Shown here piece after piece: positions 1 to 8,468 of a DNA stretch of 55,749 bases. The notes below the pieces were generated by a model that was given only the letters and a program-made list of their open reading frames with translations, did not search any database and was not told the origin of the DNA. The DNA comes from Eubacterium sp. (GTDB taxonomy: Bacteria; Bacillota; Clostridia; Lachnospirales; Lachnospiraceae), in contig JALERM010000084.1 in assembly GCA_022764165.1 (NCBI GenBank), positions 1 through 55,749 on the forward strand, read 5' to 3'. How positions within the stretch are numbered: the stretch's first letter is position 1; each line of letters begins with the position of its first letter. The translations under genes and the position numbers were made by a program.

Positions 1-1
1 A

Positions 2-553
2 CAGACATTATTTGTACTGTCAGGCAGTATTCCTGCAGGCGTAGACAAAGGAATCTATGCGGAGATTATTTCTCGTGTACATAAAAAAGGAGCAAAAGTA
101 CTTCTGGATGCAGATGGAGAATTATTCAGAAACGCCCTGCAGGCCGGTCCTGATATGATAAAACCCAACCGTGTAGAACTGGAAGAATATGCGAAAATGG
201 ATTACCGGGCATCGGAGGAAGAACTGTTTGCCATAGCTGAAGATTTTGCGGCTAAAGGGATTCGTACAATTGCGGTATCCATGGGACAGAGCGGAGCAAT
301 CTTTGTCATGGGAGATATAAAGGTGAAGTGTCCGGCATTATCGGTGAAAGCGCATTCTACGGTAGGAGCCGGAGATGCTATGGTGGCAGCACTTGCCTAT
401 GCCTGGGATGAAAAATTGCCGGAAAAAGAAATCATTCGTCTGTGTATGGCAGTATCTGCCGGGGCAGTTACTACGATCGGAACGAAACCGCCGGCAAAAG
501 ATCTGGTTGATACATTAAAAAAACAGGTTGTTATGGAAGAAATGGGGAAATAG
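2..553 (+). CDS. PfkB-family sugar-phosphate kinase (3' part), 1-phosphofructokinase-like
   Basis: The 5' end lies outside the window; the reading frame is open from base 2 and stops at the TAG at 551-553. It encodes the C-terminal ~183 residues of a ribokinase/PfkB-family kinase. Visible family marks are GSIPAG near the start, MIKPNRVELEE in the middle, and the PfkB signature 2 region STVGAGDAM, which holds the catalytic Asp of the GAGD anion hole. Such enzymes phosphorylate sugar phosphates (fructose-1-P or tagatose-6-P) with ATP in the cytoplasm. The dehydrogenase, HPr and enzyme I immediately downstream place it in a PTS sugar operon. Exact substrate cannot be told without the N-terminal half. 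Confidence 0.85.
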   Translation, partial: QTLFVLSGSIPAGVDKGIYAEIISRVHKKGAKVLLDADGELFRNALQAGPDMIKPNRVELEEYAKMDYRASEEELFAIAEDFAAKGIRTIAVSMGQSGAIFVMGDIKVKCPALSVKAHSTVGAGDAMVAALAYAWDEKLPEKEIIRLCMAVSAGAVTTIGTKPPAKDLVDTLKKQVVMEEMGK

Positions 554-557
554 AGAT

Positions 558-1823
558 ATGAAAACAAAAGCAGTAAGATTATATGGAACAAGAGATTTAC
601 GTCTGGAAGAATTTGAATTGCCGGCAATCAAAGATGATGAGATTCTGGTAAAAGTTATGAGCGACAGTATCTGCATGTCCACTTACAAACTGGCAGAACA
701 GGGAAAGAATCATAAAAGAGCACCGAAAAACATTGATACCAACCCGGTTATCATTGGCCATGAGTTTGCCGGTGTGATCGTGGAAGTGGGAGAAAAATGG
801 AAAGACCAGTTCAAACCGGGCCAGAAATTTGCACAGCAGCCGGCTTTGAACTATAAAGGAAGCCTGGCATCTCCGGGATACTCTTATGAATATTTTGGCG
901 GAGCCTGCACCTACTGCATCATTCCTCATGAAGTAATGGAACTGGGATGTTTGATGCCCTATGAGGGAGACAGCTTCTTCGAGGCATCTCTGGGAGAGCC
1001 TATGAGCTGTATTATCGGAGGATATCATGGAAATTATCATACCAACAAAAGAAACCATGATCTTGCCGTAGGAACGAAAGAAAACGGAAATATCATTATC
1101 CTCGGCGGCTGCGGACCTATGGGTCTTGGTGCAGTCAGCTATGGTATCCAGTATAAAAACAAACCAAAACGCATCGTTGTGACCGATATCAGTGACGAAA
1201 AAATCCAGCGTGCGAAAGAAGTTATTCCGGAAGGCAAAGCAGCAGAAAATGGTGTAGAACTTCTGTATGTGAATACGGCGAAAATGGCAGATCCGGTAAA
1301 AGAACTGATGGACATTACTGACGGACACGGATATGATGATGTATTTGTCTATATTCCCAATAAACATGTAGTGGAACTGGCTGACAAGCTTCTAGCATTT
1401 GACGGATGTATGAATTTCTTTGCAGGCCCCACCGACAATCAGTTCAAGGCAGAAGTAAACATGTACAATGTACATTATACCAGTGCTCATATTATGGGAA
1501 CCACCGGCGGCAATAACGATGACCTGATCGAGGCCAATACGCTGGCTGCAGCAGGAAAGATTGAACCGGCTGTTATGGTAACTCATGTGGGAGGAATTGA
1601 TTCCATCGCTGAAGCCACATTGAATCTTCCGAAGATTCCGGGAGGAAAGAAATTGACTTATACACAGTTCGATATGCCGCTGACAGCCATTGAAGACTTT
1701 GAAGAGCTGGGCAAAACGGATCCGTTATTCAAGAAACTGGATGAAGTCTGCAAAAAGAACAGAGGCCTGTGGAGTGTAGAAGCAGAAAAAATCCTGTTTG
1801 AACATTTTCATGTAGAAGCGTAA
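558..1823 (+). CDS. Zinc-type MDR dehydrogenase, L-sorbose-1-phosphate-reductase-like
   Basis: This 421-residue medium-chain dehydrogenase starts at ATG 558, five bases after the kinase stop. An in-frame ATG at 528 would run back into the kinase gene and is not preferred. The N-terminal half carries the GroES-like fold (NPVIIGHEFAGVIVEVG, with the GHE zinc/proton-relay motif). The middle has a Rossmann dinucleotide site (GGCGPMGLGAVSYG). From memory of the family, it most resembles the SorE-like reductases of Clostridia that reduce ketose phosphates to polyol phosphates with NAD(P)H. Neighbouring PTS genes agree with a phosphorylated sugar substrate. The family is clear; the substrate is inferred. 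Confidence 0.75.
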   Translation: MKTKAVRLYGTRDLRLEEFELPAIKDDEILVKVMSDSICMSTYKLAEQGKNHKRAPKNIDTNPVIIGHEFAGVIVEVGEKWKDQFKPGQKFAQQPALNYKGSLASPGYSYEYFGGACTYCIIPHEVMELGCLMPYEGDSFFEASLGEPMSCIIGGYHGNYHTNKRNHDLAVGTKENGNIIILGGCGPMGLGAVSYGIQYKNKPKRIVVTDISDEKIQRAKEVIPEGKAAENGVELLYVNTAKMADPVKELMDITDGHGYDDVFVYIPNKHVVELADKLLAFDGCMNFFAGPTDNQFKAEVNMYNVHYTSAHIMGTTGGNNDDLIEANTLAAAGKIEPAVMVTHVGGIDSIAEATLNLPKIPGGKKLTYTQFDMPLTAIEDFEELGKTDPLFKKLDEVCKKNRGLWSVEAEKILFEHFHVEA

Positions 1824-1836
1824 GGAGGGCGTAAGT

Positions 1837-2100
1837 ATGGTATCACAGAAAATCGTAATTAATAATCAGTCAGGACTTCATGCAAGACCGGCAAGTATCC
1901 TTGCACAGGCAGCAGGAAAATGCAAATCCAACGTACTTATTAAAACCGGAACAAAAACAATCGTGGCAAAAAGTATTTTGAATATTATGGCGGCAGCAAT
2001 CAAATGCGGAACAGAAATCGAACTGTGCTGTGACGGCGAATCAGAACAGGAAGATCTGAAAAAACTGGTTCAGCTGATTGAGAGCGGATTGGGAGAATGA
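1837..2100 (+). CDS. ptsH: HPr-family PTS phosphocarrier protein
   Basis: An 87-residue HPr domain protein. The phosphoryl-accepting His15 lies in SGLHARPAS, and the regulatory serine site is also present: Ser46 within KSILNIM, the position phosphorylated by HPr kinase in Firmicutes. HPr passes phosphate from enzyme I to the sugar-specific EIIA. Start ATG 1837 has an AAGGAGGG ribosome binding site just upstream. The gene lies directly before enzyme I and behind two sugar-metabolism genes, so it may be an operon-dedicated HPr rather than the housekeeping copy. Which of the two cannot be decided from one window. Confidence 0.9.
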   Translation: MVSQKIVINNQSGLHARPASILAQAAGKCKSNVLIKTGTKTIVAKSILNIMAAAIKCGTEIELCCDGESEQEDLKKLVQLIESGLGE

Positions 2101-2102
2101 GT

Positions 2103-3707
2103 ATGAAAAATATACAGGTGAAAAAAACTGCATCAAGAGGCATTGCCATTGCGCCTGTGTACTGCTATCAGGAACCGGATCTTGCACCGGATTGTCGGGG
2201 AATCTGTGAGGAACAGATTCCCCTGGAAGAAACCAGATTTGAAGAAGCCAGAAACCAGGTAATCACCAATCTTAAGGAACTGGCAGAAAAAAATGAAATA
2301 TTCGCAGCTCATCAGGAAATTGCCGGCGATTTCATGCTTCAGGAAGGTGTTCTTGGTAAAATCAGGGCGGAAAAGAAAAATGCACAGATGGCACTGCAGG
2401 AAACCATAGAGGAAATTGCAGCTATTTTTTCCGGCATGGATGATGCTTATATGAAAGAACGTGCAGCTGATGTGAAGGATGTGGGCAAACGTCTGATGGC
2501 TGCTCTGAAAGGCACCATACTTCCCGATCTGGGACAGATGGAAAAAGAATCTATTGTGGCAGCCAGAGATCTTTATCCGTCCGATACCGTAAAAATGAAT
2601 CCGGATCTGGTAAAAGGGATCATCACAGAAGAAGGCGGCGTGACAAGCCATGTGTCAATCATGGCAAGAAGCATGAATATACCGATTCTTGTAGGTGTGA
2701 AAGGAATACTTGCGGAGTTGACGGAAGGCATTTGTGTCTGTATGGATGCAGAAAAGGGAAGTATTGTCATCAATCCCGATGAACAGACCAGAGCTTACTA
2801 TGAAGACCAGAAGGCTCAGTATGAGAAAGTTAGAGAAACTCTGATGAAAATGAGAAACCGGCCGGCGATTACCCGGGCAGGAAAACGTATCAGCCTTTGT
2901 GCCAATGTGGGGAAGCTGGAAGACATCCGACAGGCACTGGAAATGAACATTGACGGTGTGGGACTGTTCCGCAGTGAGTTCCTTTATATGGAAAATACCC
3001 ATTTCCCCACAGAGGAAGAACAGTTTGAGGTGTATAAAGAAGCTGCCGAACTATGTCCCCAGGAACTGACGATCCGCACGCTGGATATCGGTGGTGACAA
3101 AGAACTTCCATATTTCACATTTGAGCATGAGGAAAATCCATTCCTTGGATGGCGGGCGATCCGGATTTCTCTGGAAATGAAAGACATGTTTAAAGAACAG
3201 CTACGTGCCATTCTCCGTGCCAGTGCATTTGGAAACGTTCGTATCATGTTCCCGATGATCATCTCCCTGGAAGAGCTTCGAGAAGCCAAAGCAGTCACAG
3301 AAGAATGCAAAGAAGAACTGCGAAATGCCGGACAGGACTTTGATGAGAACATCCAGATCGGTATGATGATGGAAACACCGGCCAGCGTAATCCTTGCCGA
3401 AGAATTTGCAAAAGAAGCAGACTTCTTCAGCATCGGAACCAACGATCTGACCCAGTACCTTCTGGCAGTGGACAGAGGAAATAAAAAAGTATCTGACCGG
3501 TACGACTTCATGCATCCGGCCGTACTGAAAGCAATCGAACAGATTATCCGTGCCGGACATAACCACCAGATCAAAGTGGGAATGTGCGGAGAAATGGCAG
3601 GAAACGTGGAAGCGGCCAAAGTGCTGCTGAAGATGGGACTGGATGAATTTAGCATGTCGGCGGGGAATGTAGACTATATACGGCAGGTGATTGTTGAGTT
3701 TGAATAA
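2103..3707 (+). CDS. ptsI: PTS enzyme I (phosphoenolpyruvate-protein phosphotransferase)
   Basis: A 534-residue enzyme I, slightly short of the usual ~570. It takes phosphate from PEP and gives it to HPr. The phospho-His is His183 in GGVTSHVSIMAR. The C-terminal PEP-binding barrel shows LYPSD, GLFRSEFLY, RTLDIGGDKELPY, GTNDLTQY and the catalytic Cys in VGMCGEMAG. I chose ATG 2103 because GGGAG at 2091-2095 is seven bases upstream of it but only one base before the alternative ATG at 2097, which would overlap the HPr stop. It ends the PTS operon; no clear terminator follows. A 41-bp stretch of its 3' part recurs, diverged, at 5650-5690. Confidence 0.92.
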   Translation: MKNIQVKKTASRGIAIAPVYCYQEPDLAPDCRGICEEQIPLEETRFEEARNQVITNLKELAEKNEIFAAHQEIAGDFMLQEGVLGKIRAEKKNAQMALQETIEEIAAIFSGMDDAYMKERAADVKDVGKRLMAALKGTILPDLGQMEKESIVAARDLYPSDTVKMNPDLVKGIITEEGGVTSHVSIMARSMNIPILVGVKGILAELTEGICVCMDAEKGSIVINPDEQTRAYYEDQKAQYEKVRETLMKMRNRPAITRAGKRISLCANVGKLEDIRQALEMNIDGVGLFRSEFLYMENTHFPTEEEQFEVYKEAAELCPQELTIRTLDIGGDKELPYFTFEHEENPFLGWRAIRISLEMKDMFKEQLRAILRASAFGNVRIMFPMIISLEELREAKAVTEECKEELRNAGQDFDENIQIGMMMETPASVILAEEFAKEADFFSIGTNDLTQYLLAVDRGNKKVSDRYDFMHPAVLKAIEQIIRAGHNHQIKVGMCGEMAGNVEAAKVLLKMGLDEFSMSAGNVDYIRQVIVEFE

Positions 3708-3793
3708 TGGATATGAGCCAAGAAATGCCAAATGGAATATTTCTTTTTTTCATAACCACGCATAACACAGCGAAAAAAGTCTCTGAGATTGGC

Positions 3794-3822
3794 TTGCTAT
3801 TCACCGGCCTCTGAGGTACAAT
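3794..3822 (+). promoter_or_regulatory. Putative sigma-A promoter for the first AAA-ATPase-like gene
   Basis: TTGCTA at 3794-3799 and TACAAT at 3817-3822 are separated by 17 bases, 56 bases before the chosen start at 3878. The hexamers are good but not perfect matches to the sigma-A consensus. It would let the cassette be transcribed independently of the PTS operon upstream. Confidence 0.5.
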
Positions 3823-3877
3823 AAAGTTGGAATGGTGCAGGAAGAACTGTGCCAGCCAGGAAAGGAGGATGGGCCGA

Positions 3878-5563
3878 ATGCTGAAAAAGAAACTTCCTGT
3901 TGGAATAGAGGATTTTGAAGAAATCCGCACAGAAGGCTTCTATTATATAGATAAGACAGGTCTCATCCGCGACTTGTTGAATAATTGGGGAAAGGTCAAT
4001 CTATTCACCCGTCCTCGCCGTTTCGGAAAGACGCTGAATATGAGTATGATGAAAAACTTCTTCGAGATCGGAGCGGATAAGACGCTGTTTGATGGTTTGA
4101 CGATCTCTAAAGAGACGGCACTGTGTGAAAGATATATGGGGAAATACCCGGTTATTTTCATCTCACTAAAAGGTGTGGATGGATTGAATTTTGAGGAAGC
4201 CTGTGGAGCACTGCGGAGAATTATCAGGGCGGAGGCATCTCGTTTCAGAATGTTGCTTAGCAGTGAAAAGATTGCTGATGAAGATAAGCAGTTGTTTCTC
4301 AGGATTCTTCAAGAGAAAGACACGTTTGATGATGTTCGGGATAGTCTGCGAATGCTCTCTTCGCTGTTGAATCAATGTTTTAGTGAGAAAGTCATCCTGC
4401 TGATTGACGAATACGATGTACCATTGGATAAGGCATTTCAGCATGGCTATTACGAAGAGATGGTATCGCTGATTCGCGGGCTGTTCGGACAGGTACTGAA
4501 GACCAATGAGTGCTTACTGTTTGCTGTCCTGACAGGGTGTCTGCGTGTGTCAAAGGAGAGCATTTTTACAGGACTGAATAACTTTGATGTTAATTCGATT
4601 GTTGATGTAGAGCATGATGAGCATTTTGGTTTTACTGAAGCGGAAGTTCAGGAGCTTATGGAAGATTATGACATGGAAGAAAAGGCAGGTATTGTAAAAG
4701 AATGGTATGACGGATACCACTTTGGCGATACGGATATATACTGCCCGTGGGATGTGATCAGGTATACAAAAAAACTGCTGGCGGATCCTAACGCAGAGCC
4801 GGAAGCTTTTTGGATCAACACCAGTGGGAATGACCTGGTGAAACGTTTTATCGATAAGGCGGATAAAACGACCCAGAATGAGATCGAACGCCTGATTGCA
4901 GGGGAGGCGATCGAGAAGAAGGTTCGTCTGGATTTGACCTATAATGAGCTGGATTCCAGTATTGACAATCTGTGGAGCGTACTTTTTACCACCGGCTACC
5001 TGACCAAGACGGGCAGGGCGATAAACGGTGTCTACAAGCTGGTGATTCCCAACCGGGAGGTGCGGGAAGTTTTTATTTTACAGATACAGGAATGGTTCCG
5101 GGAACGTATGGCAGATGATGAAAAGCCAATGCGTGAGTTCTGCCGGGCATTTTTAAAAGGAGAGCCGGAGAGGATAGAAAAAAGGCTTAACATCATCCTG
5201 AACCGGATGATCAGCGTTTTGGATGCGAAGGCTCCGGATAACAAAAAAGAGAACTTTTACCACGGTTTGCTGCTGGGGTTACTCCGGAGTGAAATAAACT
5301 GGTTGATTTTGTCCAATGCAGAATCCGGGGATGGTTTCAGTGATATCCTGATTGAACCGGAAGACCCTGACGCCGGAATCGTTATTGAGGTAAAATATGC
5401 ATCCAGCGTTGCAGGGCTTGAGAAAGCCTGTGAGGAAGCACTGAAGCAGATTAGAGAAAAGCGATATGACGAAAGACTTCGCAATGATGGCAGGACAGAT
5501 GTGCTGACCTATGGTATCGCCTTCTGCAGGAAGCGCTGTAAAGTGGTATGCGAGAGGTGCTAG
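3878..5563 (+). CDS. AAA-ATPase-like protein with C-terminal PD-(D/E)XK nuclease-fold domain (copy 1)
   Basis: A 561-residue protein of the AAA-ATPase_like plus PDDEXK_9 (formerly DUF1703) family. The start at ATG 3878 has AAAGGAGG nine bases upstream; an in-frame ATG at 3827 lacks one. The N-terminal domain shows the family opening (YYIDKTGLIRDLL), an atypical P-loop (RPRRFGKTLNMSM) and a Walker B-like VILLIDEYDVPLD. The C-terminal ~110 residues carry a nuclease-fold core: the acidic residue in SDILIEPED and the ExK of GIVIEVKY. The cellular role of the family is not established; it is abundant and multicopy in gut Clostridia and Bacteroidetes. A second member lies at 45562-47256. It sits between intact ptsI and a scrap of another ptsI copy, which suggests it arrived by insertion or rearrangement. 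Confidence 0.85.
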   Translation: MLKKKLPVGIEDFEEIRTEGFYYIDKTGLIRDLLNNWGKVNLFTRPRRFGKTLNMSMMKNFFEIGADKTLFDGLTISKETALCERYMGKYPVIFISLKGVDGLNFEEACGALRRIIRAEASRFRMLLSSEKIADEDKQLFLRILQEKDTFDDVRDSLRMLSSLLNQCFSEKVILLIDEYDVPLDKAFQHGYYEEMVSLIRGLFGQVLKTNECLLFAVLTGCLRVSKESIFTGLNNFDVNSIVDVEHDEHFGFTEAEVQELMEDYDMEEKAGIVKEWYDGYHFGDTDIYCPWDVIRYTKKLLADPNAEPEAFWINTSGNDLVKRFIDKADKTTQNEIERLIAGEAIEKKVRLDLTYNELDSSIDNLWSVLFTTGYLTKTGRAINGVYKLVIPNREVREVFILQIQEWFRERMADDEKPMREFCRAFLKGEPERIEKRLNIILNRMISVLDAKAPDNKKENFYHGLLLGLLRSEINWLILSNAESGDGFSDILIEPEDPDAGIVIEVKYASSVAGLEKACEEALKQIREKRYDERLRNDGRTDVLTYGIAFCRKRCKVVCERC

Positions 5564-5649
5564 GAAGTAAACCAAGGTGTTAGGCAGTGATATCAGGTGC
5601 TAGACATCCTTACGTAATATATACACGGTGTCAGGTGACCTTACGAAAA

Positions 5650-5690
5650 TCCTAAAAGCAATCGAACAGATTATCCGTGGCGGACATGAC
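5650..5690 (+). repeat. Diverged scrap of the ptsI 3' region
   Basis: These 41 bases align with ptsI 3523-3563 at about 36 of 41 positions, including an unbroken 25-base identical core. The scrap translates in the enzyme I frame as LKAIEQIIRGGHD, matching LKAIEQIIRAGHN of the intact gene. It looks like the remains of a second enzyme I gene or of a tandem duplication, separated from the real ptsI end by the AAA-ATPase cassette. Nothing else is recognisable between 5564 and 5760 except two TTGGCAAC copies 11 bases apart (5706 and 5717). Confidence 0.75.
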
Positions 5691-5760
5691 AAATATGTTT
5701 AAGTATTGGCAACGATTTGGCAACAGTTTTTCCTTATTCAATGAATAAGATTACTTTATG

Positions 5761-5817
5761 AGCATAAGAAAACCTTACTGATTTGTGCGAGCAGTAAGGT
5801 TTTCTTATGCTTATTTT
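5761..5817 (+). terminator. Rho-independent terminator, 20-bp perfect stem
   Basis: Bases 5761-5780 and 5792-5811 are exact reverse complements, with an 11-base loop and a T-rich tail (TTATTTTTTCC). The stem is A-rich at the left foot and T-rich at the right, so it could terminate from either side. It probably ends the AAA-ATPase transcript and insulates the bla regulatory region. Confidence 0.85.
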
Positions 5818-5906
5818 TTCCTTTTTCCATTGCTTTTCATACGTCGAGAAGCATATCGCTGATTTTCTGTGACGGAGCATTTTATCCATTGAGGAATAAA
5901 TTGTGC

Positions 5907-5936
5907 TTGACAAAATGGTCTAATGCTGTTAGACCA
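5907..5936 (+). promoter_or_regulatory. BlaI-type operator overlapping a promoter
   Basis: A TTGACA -35 box (5907-5912) is followed at once by the dyad TGGTCTAA-5 nt-TTAGACCA (5916-5923 and 5929-5936), with a ribosome binding site AAAGGAGG just behind. BlaI/MecI-family repressors bind dyads of this kind over their own promoters. Position and symmetry fit an autoregulated blaI-blaR1 promoter, but no regulator downstream is intact. Confidence 0.6.
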
Positions 5937-5948
5937 AAGGAGGATACT

Positions 5949-6199
5949 ATGGAAGCATTGAAGCTTGGAAACGTTGAATCACAGTTTGCAGATATTATAT
6001 GGAACCATGAACCTATTCCATCCGGCGAACTTGTTAAGGTATGTGAAAATTTGGTGCTGCTCAAAGTGAGAAATTTGTGGAAGACAGATTTGAGGGTTCC
6101 TTGCCGGCTTTTTTGGCAGCTTTCACAACACGTAAAAAATTAAGCAAAGCTGAAATAGCTGAAATCAGGCAAATGATAGATTCCTTTGAGGAGGAGTAG
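5949..6199 (+). pseudogene. blaI: BlaI/MecI/CopY-family repressor, internally deleted
   Basis: The first ~25 codons from ATG 5949 read as a BlaI N-terminus (GNVESQFADIIWNHEPIPSG). The reading then breaks and the C-terminal piece continues in another frame: QSEKFVEDRFEGSLPAFLAA, then TTRKKLSKAEIAEIRQM, ending at the TAG 6197-6199. About 40 residues, mostly the winged-helix recognition region and linker, are missing, and the deletion is not a multiple of three. The product cannot bind DNA as BlaI does. The gene stands before a similarly damaged blaR1 and behind an intact operator, as in a normal antibiotic-sensing pair. Confidence 0.85.
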
Positions 6200-6201
6200 G
6201 T

Positions 6202-7518
6202 ATGGAAGGTATATTTATAAAATTGCTTAATTTAAGTATCCAGGCATCAATCCTTATAGTTGTAGTTTTGTTGCTTCGCGTTATACTTAATAAATCTCCA
6301 AGGTGGATGAAATGTTTCTTATGGACGTTGGTAGCAATTAGAGAAGAACACATATCCGCTCCATATTCTTTGCATAATATGGTTAGTTGGTATTGTTATC
6401 CTGACAGCATACGCTTTGGGAAGCTGCTTGCAAATATGGAGAAGAGTAAAACTGTCTATACGTACAAAAGTATTCTTTTGTGCAGAGATATAGAGCTGGC
6501 TTGTGATGAAAAAGTGATTAAAGATATGGATGCAAAACAGAAGAAGATTTATTCTAAAGTTCTTCTTTCGTTTAGTGAATCTGAAAAGCATATATTGGCA
6601 TGCCCGCTTGCTTTTGGTGAAGTTGGAGTAAAAGATAGAATAAAATCTATTTTGAATTATAAAAAACCTACAATTTGGATTATTGCAGTAGCTGTTGTTT
6701 CAATTTTGGTGACTTCTGTATTATTCTTAACAAGCCCCCAAAATAATACATATGAAATAACATTCCATATTCCGGCAGGGTGCGAGAATCAACTTGTTTT
6801 TTCAGATGAGGAGATATCGCCGAAAGGGAAAATTGTTTCCTTTTTAGTAGGACAGGATGTCGGAGATACAGCAATCCAACTGAAGGGTGTTGAGGTAAAG
6901 GAAGAAAATGCCTATGATGAGCCTTTGTATGCGACGCCGGGAATGCCTGCCAAAATGGAGGTTGAGAAAGGAGCATGGTTTCAAGTAGGTATTTATGCAA
7001 GTAATGATACAGCAGAAGAAAAAACAGTTCATGTGACTGTAAAAGATGTGGAGGTTCGAATTGCAGCGATGGACATTCAGTCGTCATACCATACAATATT
7101 TGAAGAAACAAATTCGACTGGTACAGACACAATTCAAGATTCAAGGAATTCAGATGGAACGCCATCAAGGGCATATGTAGAAACATTGCAGGAGAGAATT
7201 TCAGCAGATATGGCTGCTGCAAAATTACCATTTGTAGTTACCTCCGCCATTAGGGAAAATCCCTTGAGATTGGAGGTAGAATTGACTGAGATGACAGATG
7301 AGAACATAACTATCATTCGATCATATGAAACAAATGGCAGTGCCATAACACTTGTACAAAGCAGTGGCAATGTACAAGATTTGCAACATAATAATGATTC
7401 GCAAAGTCAAATGGCTCCGAAAATTTCAAAAGAAGATGAAAACATGGGTGTGGAGTATGAAGAAACCAACGGAGGATATGTTGTCGAGGGTGATATGGTT
7501 TTGAATCATATTCTATAA
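6202..7518 (+). pseudogene. blaR1: BlaR1/M56-family sensor peptidase, peptidase core deleted
   Basis: An open frame of 438 codons remains, but it is a chimera of two frames of a BlaR1-like gene. It opens with a membrane helix (LLNLSIQASILIVVVLLLRV). From ~6345 to ~6470 the real homology is in a shifted frame (VGIVILTAYALGSCLQIWRR). It then resumes in the first frame at LLCRDIELACDEKV, the segment that follows the metalloprotease core. The HExxH zinc motif and its flanks are absent. A last membrane helix (6670-6730) and a ~260-residue extracellular region follow. Normal BlaR1 homologues cleave BlaI on beta-lactam binding; this one cannot. A terminator follows at 7589. Confidence 0.8.
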
Positions 7519-7588
7519 AATCGGCAATAGAATGAAGAAATTATTATAGATGTATGGATTCTGGATATACATAGAAAAAATAAGTATG

Positions 7589-7628
7589 AAAAGCTGTAAA
7601 AATCTACGTTGAATTTTACAGCTTTTTG
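7589..7628 (+). terminator. Terminator after the blaR1 remnant
   Basis: Bases 7589-7601 and 7614-7626 form a perfect 13-bp stem with a 12-base loop and a T-run at the right foot. The -35 box of the next promoter lies inside the loop, so terminator and promoter share sequence. Confidence 0.75.
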
Positions 7629-7636
7629 TGTATAAT
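7609..7636 (+). promoter_or_regulatory. Sigma-A promoter of the toxin-antitoxin pair
   Basis: TTGAAT at 7609-7614 and TATAAT at 7631-7636 with 16 bases between. The gap to the antitoxin start (7683) is 46 bases and contains the ribosome binding site AAGGAAGGAG. The promoter overlaps the right arm of the preceding terminator. Confidence 0.65.
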
Positions 7637-7682
7637 ATAAATAGCAGAAACAATATATAATCAAGGAAGGAGCTGAAAGAAT

Positions 7683-7931
7683 ATGGCAAGTATTTTACCA
7701 GTATCTGATTTGAGAAATTATAACGAAGTTTTGAAGAATTGTCGCAAGGGCGAACCTGTATATCTTACCAAGAATGGAAGAGGACGTTTTGTGGTTATGG
7801 ATTTTGAAGACTATGAGCGTGACCGTGCGGAAAAGAAGCTTTTGATGAAGCTGCAGGAAGCCGAAGAAGCAGTGAAAGACGGTGAAGGCTGGCTGGATTT
7901 GGATGAACTGAAGGCACTTGTGGGGGAATAA
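7683..7931 (+). CDS. Phd/YefM-family antitoxin
   Basis: An 82-residue antitoxin of the prevent-host-death/YefM type. It has the typical opening (ILPVSDLRNYNEVLKNCRKG), the YLTKNGRGRFVVMDFEDYE strand-helix region of the DNA-binding domain, and an acidic helical C-terminus (EEAVKDGEGWLDLDEL) that would wrap around the toxin. Such proteins neutralise a RelE/ParE toxin and repress the shared promoter. It has its own promoter at 7609 and is followed one base after its stop by the toxin. The pair looks intact. Confidence 0.88.
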   Translation: MASILPVSDLRNYNEVLKNCRKGEPVYLTKNGRGRFVVMDFEDYERDRAEKKLLMKLQEAEEAVKDGEGWLDLDELKALVGE

Positions 7932-7932
7932 G

Positions 7933-8232
7933 ATGTTAAAATTGCGGATTAACCCGATTGTTGTAAAGGATCTGAAGAATATTCGGGATTACATTGCTGA
8001 AGATAACGAGGAATATGCGACAAAGACCATAACGGAAATTTACGGTAAATTTGAGAATCTTCAGATGATTCCGGGAATGGGATCAGATCTTTCCAAACGA
8101 GTCAGCTTTCGAACAGACTATAAATATGCGATATGGGAAGATTATGTGATTATCTACAAGGTAGGCAACGAGTATGTAGGGATTTATCGTGTGGTCAACC
8201 GATATCAGGATATTACGAGAATCTTTGACTGA
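7933..8232 (+). CDS. RelE/ParE-family toxin
   Basis: A 99-residue RelE/ParE-fold toxin starting at ATG 7933, one base after the antitoxin stop, with GGGGGA as ribosome binding site. A TTG 15 bases earlier is less likely. Family marks are VKDLKNIRDYIAED in the helical hairpin, the strand YKYAIWEDYVIIYKV, and the C-terminal YRVVNRYQDITRIF. RelE-type members cut ribosome-bound mRNA and ParE-type members poison gyrase; sequence alone does not separate them safely. The pair with the Phd-type antitoxin looks functional, unlike the HicAB pair that follows. Confidence 0.85.
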   Translation: MLKLRINPIVVKDLKNIRDYIAEDNEEYATKTITEIYGKFENLQMIPGMGSDLSKRVSFRTDYKYAIWEDYVIIYKVGNEYVGIYRVVNRYQDITRIFD

Positions 8233-8276
8233 TAACACGTATATACAATTTATCGAAGGACCTCCGGTTTGATGAA

Positions 8277-8468
8277 ATGCGGAAGGTATTGGAAAGCTAC
8301 GGATATGAAATGAATGCACCGAGAAGCGGAAGCAGTCATTATACATTTAGAAAGCAGGGCTGTATGCCGATCACAATACCGAAGCATGAACCAATCAAGA
8401 AAGTATATGTGGAAATGGTAAGGCAGATTGTAGAAAGCGAGGCGAAGAATGATGAAGACGCTGAATGA
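8277..8468 (+). CDS. hicA: HicA-family toxin, apparently missing its 5' end
   Basis: The frame reads as a HicA-type double-stranded-RNA-binding-fold toxin: RKVLESYGYEMNAPRSGSSHYTFRK, where the SGSSH histidine matches the catalytic His of HicA mRNA interferases, then MPITIPKHEPIKKVYVEMV. The first usable start is ATG 8277, but coding-like sequence in the same frame continues upstream (RIYNLSKDLRFDE) as far as the RelE stop without any ATG, GTG or TTG. It therefore looks 5'-truncated at its junction with the relE gene. Translation from 8277 would drop half of the first helix. It overlaps hicB by 20 bases. Confidence 0.75.
   Translation: MRKVLESYGYEMNAPRSGSSHYTFRKQGCMPITIPKHEPIKKVYVEMVRQIVESEAKNDEDAE

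Noticed and set aside
597-1367. A 256-codon open frame on the minus strand
   Set aside because: Antisense to the dehydrogenase gene; no domain, no start signal.
5706-5724. Tandem TTGGCAAC repeats as an attachment site
   Set aside because: Only two 8-base copies 11 bases apart, with no integrase gene in the window.
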